Positions 57,009 through 64,000 of a stretch of 64,000 nucleotides of DNA are shown here, in pieces. How positions within the stretch are numbered: the stretch's first letter is position 1; each line of letters begins with the position of its first letter. This DNA comes from Paraburkholderia sp. Lineage in GTDB: Bacteria; Pseudomonadota; Gammaproteobacteria; Burkholderiales; Burkholderiaceae. Both the position numbers and the translations under genes were made by a program. The notes under the pieces were generated by a model that was not told the origin of the DNA, did no database searches, and saw only the letters and a program-made list of their open reading frames with translations. Location of the stretch: NCBI RefSeq assembly GCF_004298475.1, contig NZ_SCRP01000006.1:1-64000 (forward strand), written 5' to 3'.

Positions 57009-58073
57009 ATGCCTGGACTAATTCATCGGGCTATCGACATTGCGTTGATAGTTCTCGGCGCCTTCGGTGCATTACATCTGCAGATTCCGGTTGCTGTTCA
57101 CCCGCACGAGACAGAGCTGTCGCTGGTGGCGTTTGTTTCGGCGCTCGCGCTGTCTGTCTTCCCTGCTTGCGGGACATACCGTGCGGAGCAAAGCGGGTCG
57201 ATGGCCAGTGTCGCGGGCAGAACCGCTATTGCGTGGATGGTGGTTCAACTTTGCGGACTCGCGCTGCTTTATGCGATCAACCGGATGCCGCTTGTTTCAA
57301 TGCCGTGGTTTATTTACTGGACACTGGTGACGGGTGTTTCGCTGCTTGCCTTCCACGCCATGACGTTTGTTTCGATGCGGGTCGTATGGCCGGCTGTTCA
57401 TCGCACGTGGCTGCACAAGGCCGCTGTCGTGTCCGCTTTCGTGAGCGTGACTGGGGCAGTGGTTTCGCGACAGCTGGTGAAGCGGGTATTCGATCTGGTA
57501 CTGGGCATTGCACTGCTCGTCTTGCTGTCGCCCGTGCTGGGTGTTTTGGCGCTCGTCGTGAGGAGCGATGGAGGGCCCGCGTTCTTCGCACATCGGCGAG
57601 TCGGCCGCAACGGTCAAAAGTTCATGTGCCTGAAGTTTCGGACGATGGTCGTGAACGCCGATCTGGTTTTGAAAGAGGTGCTGGAGCACGATCCTGCGGC
57701 ACGACTGGAATGGGAGCGGGATCTGAAGCTCAAGCATGACGTACGGGTGACGCACGTCGGGCGATTTCTGCGGCGCACGAGCCTCGACGAATTGCCGCAG
57801 TTATGGAACGTGGTGCGTGGCGACATGAGCCTCGTTGGCCCGCGGCCGATTATCGATCAGGAGCTCGCACGCTATGGCGATGATGTGGACTACTACCTCA
57901 TGGCGAAGCCGGGAATGACGGGTTTGTGGCAGGTCAGCGGGCGAAGCGACACGGATTACGCAACGAGAGTGTCGCTCGATGTTGCGTATGTGAAGACCTG
58001 GTCGTTGTCGCGTGATATCGCGATTCTGTTCAAGACGTTCAAGGTCGTACTCCACGGAAGCGGCGCGTACTGA
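57009..58073 (+). CDS. Short WbaP-type undecaprenyl-phosphate sugar-1-phosphate transferase
   Basis: A 354-residue polyprenyl-phosphate hexose-1-phosphate transferase. It starts the exopolysaccharide by loading a hexose-1-phosphate onto undecaprenyl phosphate. Four N-terminal membrane helices are followed by the catalytic region: KRVFDLVLGIALLVLLSPVL, KFRTMVVNAD, RRTSLDELPQLWNV and MSLVGPRPIIDQELARYG. Full-length relatives are about 460-480 residues and carry a Rossmann-like CoA-binding-type domain between helix 4 and the catalytic half. That domain is almost absent here. GAAGAA precedes ATG 57009. The catalytic half looks complete. Confidence 0.9.
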   Translation: MPGLIHRAIDIALIVLGAFGALHLQIPVAVHPHETELSLVAFVSALALSVFPACGTYRAEQSGSMASVAGRTAIAWMVVQLCGLALLYAINRMPLVSMPWFIYWTLVTGVSLLAFHAMTFVSMRVVWPAVHRTWLHKAAVVSAFVSVTGAVVSRQLVKRVFDLVLGIALLVLLSPVLGVLALVVRSDGGPAFFAHRRVGRNGQKFMCLKFRTMVVNADLVLKEVLEHDPAARLEWERDLKLKHDVRVTHVGRFLRRTSLDELPQLWNVVRGDMSLVGPRPIIDQELARYGDDVDYYLMAKPGMTGLWQVSGRSDTDYATRVSLDVAYVKTWSLSRDIAILFKTFKVVLHGSGAY

Positions 58074-58154
58074 CCTGTGCGTCAGCAGTTTGCAGAAGTG
58101 AGGCAGGACGGCGAGCCAGCGCTGCCGTTGCTGCCGTGGCTGCCGTTGCGATAG

Positions 58155-58541
58155 CTACCGCATGTGTTCCGGTGTTGCATCTGCCGGCGAACGGGTTGAC
58201 CACGGGTCATTGAGCGCTGGACCGTCCAGCGACGGCGCCTGGTAGGTCCTGCTGTTCCAGCCGTCGTAGGCGTACGGGTCGGCGTTGCTTCCGGCGGCGT
58301 CGTTGGTCTGAAGCCGGCGCTGTGCGTGCGGGGCGGTGGCGTGTGGCGGCGATGGACGCGACAGTGGCGAGGTGGGGTAGGCAAACCGCGGGTACCCGCT
58401 GTAACCCGCGCCGGAGCGTTGGGTTGCGCGAGCCGGGCTGCTTGCCGGGTTGGGTTGCGCAGGGGCGAATTGTGCATGGGCGCCTGAAAACGCCAATGCC
58501 GCGCACGAACCCGAAACGATAAGGAGAAGCCTCTTGCCCAT
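58155..58541 (-). CDS. Small secreted Pro/Ala-rich protein of unknown function
   Basis: A 128-residue protein with a good signal peptide (MGKRLLLIVSGSCAALAFSG, cleavage near AHA-Q). The mature part is low-complexity, rich in Pro, Ala, Ser, Arg and Tyr, with no known domain. It is divergent from the wza gene and convergent with the initiating transferase gene. Many Burkholderiaceae exopolysaccharide loci carry such small secreted frames; function unknown. No strong ribosome site is visible. Confidence 0.5.
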   Translation of the reverse strand: MGKRLLLIVSGSCAALAFSGAHAQFAPAQPNPASSPARATQRSGAGYSGYPRFAYPTSPLSRPSPPHATAPHAQRRLQTNDAAGSNADPYAYDGWNSRTYQAPSLDGPALNDPWSTRSPADATPEHMR

Positions 58542-58603
58542 GAGCGTTGGCGCCGTTGCTGAAGGTCTTCAGGGAAGAACGAAAGATACGTGGGGTGGTG
58601 ACA

Positions 58604-59815
58604 ATGGTACACACAGGACCTTTTTTTGCACAGACTGCATCGCGCAAAGCCCGGTGGTGGTGCGGCGTGAGCGCCGTCGCGGCGGTCGCCGCGCTGCTTT
58701 CCGGATGCACGATCGCACCGGGCATGACGTACGCGACGATGGGGCGCAACCTCGACAGCCCGCGTGCAGGTACCAGTGGCGGCACCAGCGGCGGCACACC
58801 GGCACCGGCGCAAGACGCAGACGCTCCGCCGCCAGACAAGCTCATCGAGATCAACAGCCAACTGGTCGAGCAGGAGCGGGCGGGACGTTCGACCGCGATT
58901 TCGCAGAGCGTCGAGTCACTTTTTGCCGACGCGGGACCTTACACGCTCACGGTGGGCGATGTGCTGAACATCACCGTGTGGGATCACCCGGAGATGAACC
59001 AGCAGGTCATAACGGGCGGCAATGGCGCGGATCCGGGAGCGAGTTCCGTTGTCTTCGGCTATACGGTCGATTCGAACGGAATCATCCAGATTCCCTACGT
59101 CGGCCCGGTCAAGGTGACGGGGCTGACTGAGCTGCAGGCGCGCGATCTTGTCGCGCAGAAGCTTTCGCGCTATCTGCGCGATCCCCAGGTCACCCTGCGC
59201 ATCGCGGCCTATCGCGGCAAACGGATCTATCTCGACGGCGAGGTCCGCACCCCGGGCCTGCAGGTGCTGAACGACATGCCGATGACGCTGCCCGAGGCGA
59301 TCAATCGCGCGGGCGGCTTCACGGCCACCGCGGACCGCTCGGACGTCAGCATCACACGCGGCAAGCAAACCGTGGTCGTGAACATCCCGGACATGATCAG
59401 GAAGGGCGTGAACCCCGACAGCATTCTTCTCCGCAACGGCGACCTGGTGCGTGTCTATTCGCAGAACGACAGCAAGGCGTATGTGCTCGGCGAGGTCGGC
59501 CATCCTGGCAGCGTGCTGTTCAACAACGGCCACTTGTCGCTGAGCGACGCAATCGGCGGCGCTGGCGGGATCAGTCAGGCCTCGGGCGATCCTTCGCAGG
59601 TGTACGTCGTGCGCCGGCATGAGGGTGCGGATCCCACTGTGTTTCATCTCGATGCGACATCCCCGATTGCGATGGCCGTTGCGGATGGTTTCGACCTCAA
59701 GCCGAGCGACGTTGTATTCGTCGACGCGGCGGGCCTTGTCAAGTGGAGCCGTGTCATCAATCTGATCTTGCCAAGTACCCAGGCAGCCGCAACCAGCCGC
59801 ATGGTGGGCTATTGA
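58604..59815 (+). CDS. wza: Polysaccharide export outer-membrane lipoprotein (Wza family)
   Basis: A 403-residue lipoprotein. The lipobox LLSGC puts the lipidated Cys at about residue 35. The Poly_export domain follows (YTLTVGDVLNITVWDHPEMN; VDSNGIIQIPYVGPVKVTGL), then two SLBB domains (RIYLDGEVRTPGLQVL; KAYVLGEVGHPGSVLF). It forms the octameric channel through which exopolysaccharide leaves the cell. GGGGTGG precedes ATG 58604. It corresponds to BceE in cepacian-type loci; the downstream gene order also matches that layout. Confidence 0.94.
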   Translation: MVHTGPFFAQTASRKARWWCGVSAVAAVAALLSGCTIAPGMTYATMGRNLDSPRAGTSGGTSGGTPAPAQDADAPPPDKLIEINSQLVEQERAGRSTAISQSVESLFADAGPYTLTVGDVLNITVWDHPEMNQQVITGGNGADPGASSVVFGYTVDSNGIIQIPYVGPVKVTGLTELQARDLVAQKLSRYLRDPQVTLRIAAYRGKRIYLDGEVRTPGLQVLNDMPMTLPEAINRAGGFTATADRSDVSITRGKQTVVVNIPDMIRKGVNPDSILLRNGDLVRVYSQNDSKAYVLGEVGHPGSVLFNNGHLSLSDAIGGAGGISQASGDPSQVYVVRRHEGADPTVFHLDATSPIAMAVADGFDLKPSDVVFVDAAGLVKWSRVINLILPSTQAAATSRMVGY

Positions 59816-59906
59816 GCGGCGCGACGCGACGTGTGTGAGGCTTTTGAGCGTCACACACGCGAGCGTCGCCGGACGCCTGGAAAACTGGCGGAACTGGAGA
59901 ACTCGT

Positions 59907-62135
59907 ATGAAATACTCAGCCGCGCCCGTGATCGACCTCGAAGCAGACGAGGGTGGACCGGCGCGCAACGCCCTCGAGGTGCTCTATCAGAGTCGTTATC
60001 TGGTCGGCGCGGTGACGGCAGTTTTTCTGCTGGCAGGATTGACGTATGCGGTGCTCGCCGAGCCCGTCTACCAGTCGGATATTCTGATTCAGGTGGAGGA
60101 GAACCAGGGTTCGTCGAAAAATGCGCTCACCGACCTCTCGTCGATGTTTGCAGTCAAGACGGCAGCGTCCGCCGAAATCGAAGTGCTTCGCTCGCGCGCG
60201 GTGATCGCGCGCGCGGTGGACAGCACGCGGCTTTACCTGAGCGCCGAACCGCGTTACTTCCCGGTCGTCGGGAAATGGATTGCCAGGCACGTGAATGGTC
60301 TCCTCTTTTCCGGGCTCGGCGGTTTCGCATGGGGATCGGAGAGCATCGACGTTGCTTCGGTGGACGTTCCGGAGGCGCTAGAGGGGTTGCCGTTCACGCT
60401 CACTGAGCTGGGTGACGGCGCGTTCAGGCTGACTGAAGAAACGCATGGCATCAACCTGGACGGGCGCGTTGGGCAGCCGCTGAACGCGCACGTCGCGGGG
60501 GGCGATCTTGCTTTGCTTGTGAAGGAACTGGTCGGTGCGCCGGGTGTGCGCTTCACGGTCATCAAGAATTCCAGGCTCGCGACGATCCAGCGGCTGCAAA
60601 GCAATCTGCTGATTTCGGAAAAGGGACACGACTCCGACGTGATCGGCGTTGCGCTGGAAGGACGCGATCCGCTGCAGATCAGTCAGGTGCTCAATGCAAT
60701 CGGCACCGAGTACGTGCGGCAGAACATCCGGCGCACCGTGGAGGAGGCCGAGAAATCCATTGCGTTCCTCGGTCAGCAACTGCCTGAGTTGAAATCGCAA
60801 CTTGAGGTATCGGAAAGCCGCTACAACCAGTTTCGTGCCGCGCATGGCACGGTCGACCTGAACGCCGAGGCAAGTTCGCTGCTTGCGCGCTCGGCCCAGG
60901 CAAAAGGTGTGGTCGCGGATCTCGAACAAAGACGTACGCAATTGCTCGAACGCTTTACGCCCCAACACCCGGCGGTTCGCAGCATCGAGGATCAACTGGC
61001 TGAAGCGAGGCGCCAGGTCGCCAGTCTGGATACCGATACGCGGAAATTGCCGCCGCTCGAACAAGGTCTTCTGCGTCTGCAGCGCGATGTGCAGGTCAGC
61101 ACCGATCTGTACACGAATCTGCTCAATACGCAGGAGCAGCTTCGGTTGCTGAAGGCGGGCAAGGTCGGGAACGTCCGGATGCTCGATCCGGCAGTCGTGC
61201 CGGAAAGCCCCATTCGTCCGAAGCGCATCATGGCCGTGTTGGGGGGATTGCTGTCCGGCATCTTCGTCGGCGTTGCGCTTGCGCTTCTGAAGCGCGCAGT
61301 GATTGACCGTGTGGCTGCCGCACAGGAAATCGAGTTCGGCACGGGGCTCACCGTCTACGCGAAGGTGCCGCGCAGCAAGACCCAGGAACTGCTCACACGT
61401 GGCGTACCTGCGGGAGGCGGAGGGAGTCTCGTGCTGGCGCACGCTTCGGCCGATGACGCGGCGATCGAGAGCTTGCGCAGCTTTCACAGCGCATTGGACT
61501 TTGCCTTGATGAATGCGCCAAACCGCATTGTCCAGATCGCCGGACCGACGCCCGCCGTCGGCAAGTCATTCGTCTCCGTCAATCTGGCTGCCCTCGTTGG
61601 CGCGTCGGGCCAGCGTGTGCTGCTTGTCGATACCGACCTGCGCAGGGGCACGCTGCACGTCTCCCTCGGGGCCGATCAGGGACCGGGCCTTGCCGAAATC
61701 GTGATGCACAACCTGGGGTTCGAGCAGGTCGTGCGGCGCGCGGTGCTGCCGGGCGTGGACTTCATATCGTGTGGCGCATACGGCGAAAACCCGAGCGGCA
61801 TCCTGCTTCATCGCAACTTCCAGGCGTTCCTGCGTCGCGTGGAGGCCGAGTATGACCTCGTGCTGATCGATTCGCCGCCGATTCTGCCGGTCGCGGATTC
61901 GGGCATCGTCGCGAAGCTCTCGGGTACGGTATTCATGGTCGTGCGGCACGGTTTGTCGAGCCTCGAGGACATCCGCGAATCCGCGCGCCGACTGGCGCAG
62001 CTCGGCGTGCCCATTCACGGCGTCATCTTCAACGACATGTCGCAGCACACCCGGTACGGACGCGATTACGGAACGTATCGGTACGGCACCTCCGCCAACC
62101 AGCCGAAGCTCACGGACGGAGGGAGCGCGCTGTGA
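59907..62135 (+). CDS. wzc: Wzc-type tyrosine autokinase and chain-length regulator
   Basis: A 742-residue inner-membrane protein. A Wzz domain lies between two membrane helices (TAVFLLAGLTYAVLAEPVYQ; RIMAVLGGLLSGIFVGVALA) with a periplasmic coiled coil. The C-terminal BY-kinase has Walker A GPTPAVGKS, Walker A' VLLVDTDLRRG and Walker B VLIDSPP. The tail carries a tyrosine cluster (RYGRDYGTYRYG) for autophosphorylation. It controls export and chain length together with Wza and a phosphatase, which is not in the window. GGAG lies before ATG 59907. Confidence 0.95.
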   Translation: MKYSAAPVIDLEADEGGPARNALEVLYQSRYLVGAVTAVFLLAGLTYAVLAEPVYQSDILIQVEENQGSSKNALTDLSSMFAVKTAASAEIEVLRSRAVIARAVDSTRLYLSAEPRYFPVVGKWIARHVNGLLFSGLGGFAWGSESIDVASVDVPEALEGLPFTLTELGDGAFRLTEETHGINLDGRVGQPLNAHVAGGDLALLVKELVGAPGVRFTVIKNSRLATIQRLQSNLLISEKGHDSDVIGVALEGRDPLQISQVLNAIGTEYVRQNIRRTVEEAEKSIAFLGQQLPELKSQLEVSESRYNQFRAAHGTVDLNAEASSLLARSAQAKGVVADLEQRRTQLLERFTPQHPAVRSIEDQLAEARRQVASLDTDTRKLPPLEQGLLRLQRDVQVSTDLYTNLLNTQEQLRLLKAGKVGNVRMLDPAVVPESPIRPKRIMAVLGGLLSGIFVGVALALLKRAVIDRVAAAQEIEFGTGLTVYAKVPRSKTQELLTRGVPAGGGGSLVLAHASADDAAIESLRSFHSALDFALMNAPNRIVQIAGPTPAVGKSFVSVNLAALVGASGQRVLLVDTDLRRGTLHVSLGADQGPGLAEIVMHNLGFEQVVRRAVLPGVDFISCGAYGENPSGILLHRNFQAFLRRVEAEYDLVLIDSPPILPVADSGIVAKLSGTVFMVVRHGLSSLEDIRESARRLAQLGVPIHGVIFNDMSQHTRYGRDYGTYRYGTSANQPKLTDGGSAL

Positions 62136-63172
62136 AAGACATCACGATCGTGATATGCAGCTACAACTATGAACGGTTCCTGCGCGAAGCCATTGATTCG
62201 GCGTTGGCCCAGGAACCGGACAGGACAGTGGTCGTCGTGATCGACGATGGTTCGACCGACGGGTCGCGGGCCATCATCGAAAGCTATGGCGACCGCATTG
62301 TGCCGGTGATCAAGGAAAACGGCGGCCAGGCGAGCGCCTATAACCTTGGCCTCGAAATGGCCGACACGCCCTATCTGCTTTACCTCGACTCGGACGATGT
62401 GCTGTATGAGGGGGCTGTCGCACAGGTCCTCCGCGCATTCGAAAGCGGCAACTATGCCAAGGTGCAGTTCCGCTTGAGCGTGATCGATGGCGAAGGTGCG
62501 CGCACGGGCGCGCGCGTACCGAATTCGACACCGCCCGCCGGGTGCGGCGAGCTGCTGCGGCGCGGGTGGCTCTATCCGTCTCCGCCCGCGTCGGGCAACG
62601 TCTATCGCGTGAGCGCGCTCAGGCAAATCCTGCCGGTGCCGAAGGCGAAAGGGCGGGGCATCGCCGCGGATTTCTTCGCAATCTATGGCATTGCCCTGCT
62701 CGGCGACGTGATGGCGATCGAAGAGGAACTCGGCGGCTATCGCGTTCATCGCAAGGAATCCGGCGCGGCACCCGCAACGAATCGCGAGGTCGGGCTGTCG
62801 ATTGCGAATTGCCAGGATATCAGCGAGGTGGTGCGTGCATTTCCACATCGATGGGCTGCGCTGCGTCAGCTCGTCAGTGAGCGGCTAGGCGAAGAACTTC
62901 CTGAGCGTGCGATCGACTTTTCGTATGAAAAGGCGCATCTGTGCATGCGCGTCTACGATGCGACGCTCTGGAAGCGATGGCAATGGATTCTGTGCGAATC
63001 AAGGCAATACTTCCGCTCGATCGTCGCGAATCCTTTCTGGACCGTGGGCAAGAAGCTGTCCGCGATTGCCCTGACGCTCGTCTGTCTCGTACCGTCGCGC
63101 AGGATCAGTGATCAGGCGGTGCTGTACATTGCGAATCCGCTCGCGCGCGGGGCGCAAGCTGCTCGCTCATGA
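62132..63172 (+). CDS. GT2 glycosyltransferase of the exopolysaccharide operon
   Basis: A 346-residue GT2 enzyme. It shows ITIVICSYNYERFLREAIDS, VVVIDDGSTDGSRAI and the metal-binding YLDSDD. The C-terminal third has a hydrophobic segment (LSAIALTLVCLVPS) that may anchor it. The GTG at 62132 overlaps the wzc stop (GTGA). By position it matches BceG of cepacian loci, but the sugar it transfers is unknown. Confidence 0.88.
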   Translation: MKDITIVICSYNYERFLREAIDSALAQEPDRTVVVVIDDGSTDGSRAIIESYGDRIVPVIKENGGQASAYNLGLEMADTPYLLYLDSDDVLYEGAVAQVLRAFESGNYAKVQFRLSVIDGEGARTGARVPNSTPPAGCGELLRRGWLYPSPPASGNVYRVSALRQILPVPKAKGRGIAADFFAIYGIALLGDVMAIEEELGGYRVHRKESGAAPATNREVGLSIANCQDISEVVRAFPHRWAALRQLVSERLGEELPERAIDFSYEKAHLCMRVYDATLWKRWQWILCESRQYFRSIVANPFWTVGKKLSAIALTLVCLVPSRRISDQAVLYIANPLARGAQAARS

Positions 63173-63189
63173 GGTGGGGAGCACGGTCC

Positions 63190-64000
63190 ATGAGCCCTTC
63201 GGCAACCCGACGACTGGTAATCAATGGCCGATTTCTCGGGCGGCCGGCGACGGGCGTGGATCGCTTCGCGTTCGAGACGGTGCGGGCCATCGACGCGCTG
63301 CTGGACGCGCAGGATCCGATCGTGACCGCACTGACCGTGGAGCTTGTCGCGCCGGCGCACGTCGGCCGCTCACAGAGTCCCTTTCATCACATTCCAGTGA
63401 GGTCGGCCGGACGCGGACGCGGAACGTACTGGGAACAGCTCAGTCTGCCGTTCGCCGCGAACGGTTCGCTGCTGCTGAATCTCTGCAATTCCGGGCCGCT
63501 CGTGTACCGCCGCCAGGTGACGGTGCTCCACGACGCTGCGCCCGTGCGCGTTCCGCAGAGCTACAGCAGCGCGTTTTCCGCCTGGTACCGCTGGATGGCG
63601 CCCACCATTGGCCGCGTTGCACGCCGCATCGTTACCGTATCGGAGTTTTCGCGAAGCGAACTCTACGAAGCGTACGGTATTCCGGCGAACAAGATCGGCG
63701 TCGTTCACGAGAGCGGCGAACACATGCTCCGGGTGCCCGCCACGCAGCGTCATCCTTGCAGCGATGCGACGCGCCCGTACGTGCTGGCGGTCGGCAGTTC
63801 GAACCAGCACAAGAATTTCAGGCTCATCGTCGAGTCCGCCCGGCTGATGTCGGGCGCGCCGTTTGACATCGTCGTGGTCGGCGGTACGGATCCAAGGGTC
63901 TACGGCAGCGGCCAGGCCGCGCTGCCTTCATTCGTCCGCCATCTTGGCTACGTGAGCGACGCGGATCTGGGCGCGCTATACCGCGACGCCGCGTGCTTCG
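63190..64000 (+). CDS. GT4 glycosyltransferase, 3' end beyond the window
   Basis: At least 270 residues; the frame is open to the last base. Visible are RLVINGRFLGRPATGVDRFA, a hallmark of mannosyl/rhamnosyltransferases of the GT4 family, then TVLHDAAPVR, IVTVSEFSRSEL and the start of the donor domain (VLAVGSSNQHKNFRLIVESA). The catalytic ExxxxxxxE lies outside. An AGGTGGGGAGC ribosome site supports ATG 63190; an in-frame ATG at 63169 overlaps the previous stop and would add seven residues. The position parallels bceH of cepacian-type loci. Confidence 0.87.
   Translation, partial: MSPSATRRLVINGRFLGRPATGVDRFAFETVRAIDALLDAQDPIVTALTVELVAPAHVGRSQSPFHHIPVRSAGRGRGTYWEQLSLPFAANGSLLLNLCNSGPLVYRRQVTVLHDAAPVRVPQSYSSAFSAWYRWMAPTIGRVARRIVTVSEFSRSELYEAYGIPANKIGVVHESGEHMLRVPATQRHPCSDATRPYVLAVGSSNQHKNFRLIVESARLMSGAPFDIVVVGGTDPRVYGSGQAALPSFVRHLGYVSDADLGALYRDAACF

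Overview
The window looks like chromosomal DNA of a Burkholderiaceae bacterium, most likely Paraburkholderia, Caballeronia or Burkholderia. Coding DNA is mostly G+C rich. A CIRCE-controlled groESL operon, an algH-ruvX-pyrR-pyrB-pyrC' operon and an O-antigen locus beginning next to apaH are all arrangements known from that family. Species cannot be fixed from the sequence alone.

Layout. 1-1.75 kb: the end of a chemoreceptor gene, a decayed MFS transporter and two small secreted-protein genes. 2.3-4.45 kb: groES-groEL with CIRCE, a vegetative promoter and two hairpins after groEL. 4.5-12.7 kb: a lone amino-acid-type binding protein, then a trans-4-hydroxy-L-proline catabolic locus (epimerase, three-subunit D-hydroxyproline dehydrogenase, PAS-AraC regulator, pyrroline-hydroxycarboxylate deaminase, frameshifted GntR regulator). 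12.9-22.05 kb: housekeeping genes: a ThiD-like kinase, rubredoxin, a ChpA-like orphan protein, algH, ruvX, pyrR, pyrB, an HxH-less pyrC', an acyltransferase and apaH.

22.4-46.7 kb is an O-antigen-type cluster. It holds dTDP-rhamnose synthesis (rfbBACD), an ABC exporter (wzm, wzt), a 1079-residue methyltransferase/double glycosyltransferase, and the complete GDP-D-glycero-D-manno-heptose pathway (hddA, gmhA, hddC, gmhB). An A+T-rich three-gene cassette follows (polyprenol-phosphate glycosyltransferase, small flippase, GT-C-like membrane protein). Then come an IS5-family element with a -1 frameshift transposase, a phage-derived patch (secreted tail-fibre/C1q-like protein, acyltransferase, partly inverted helicase relic), and finally a glycosyltransferase, epimerase, WecA-like initiating transferase and WbpM-like dehydratase.

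47.2-64 kb carries a second, Wzx/Wzy-type exopolysaccharide locus: methyltransferase, OafA-like acyltransferase, secreted GH16 glucanase, Wzy-like polymerase, Wzx flippase, GT4, a broken GlxA-type regulator, a shortened WbaP-type initiating transferase, Wza, Wzc, GT2, and a GT4 gene cut by the window end. Each locus has its own initiating transferase and export route, so two surface polysaccharides are probably made. The most interesting stretch is the GT2-flippase-GT-C cassette and the rearranged phage/IS patch inside the O-antigen locus. No tRNA, rRNA or CRISPR array was seen.
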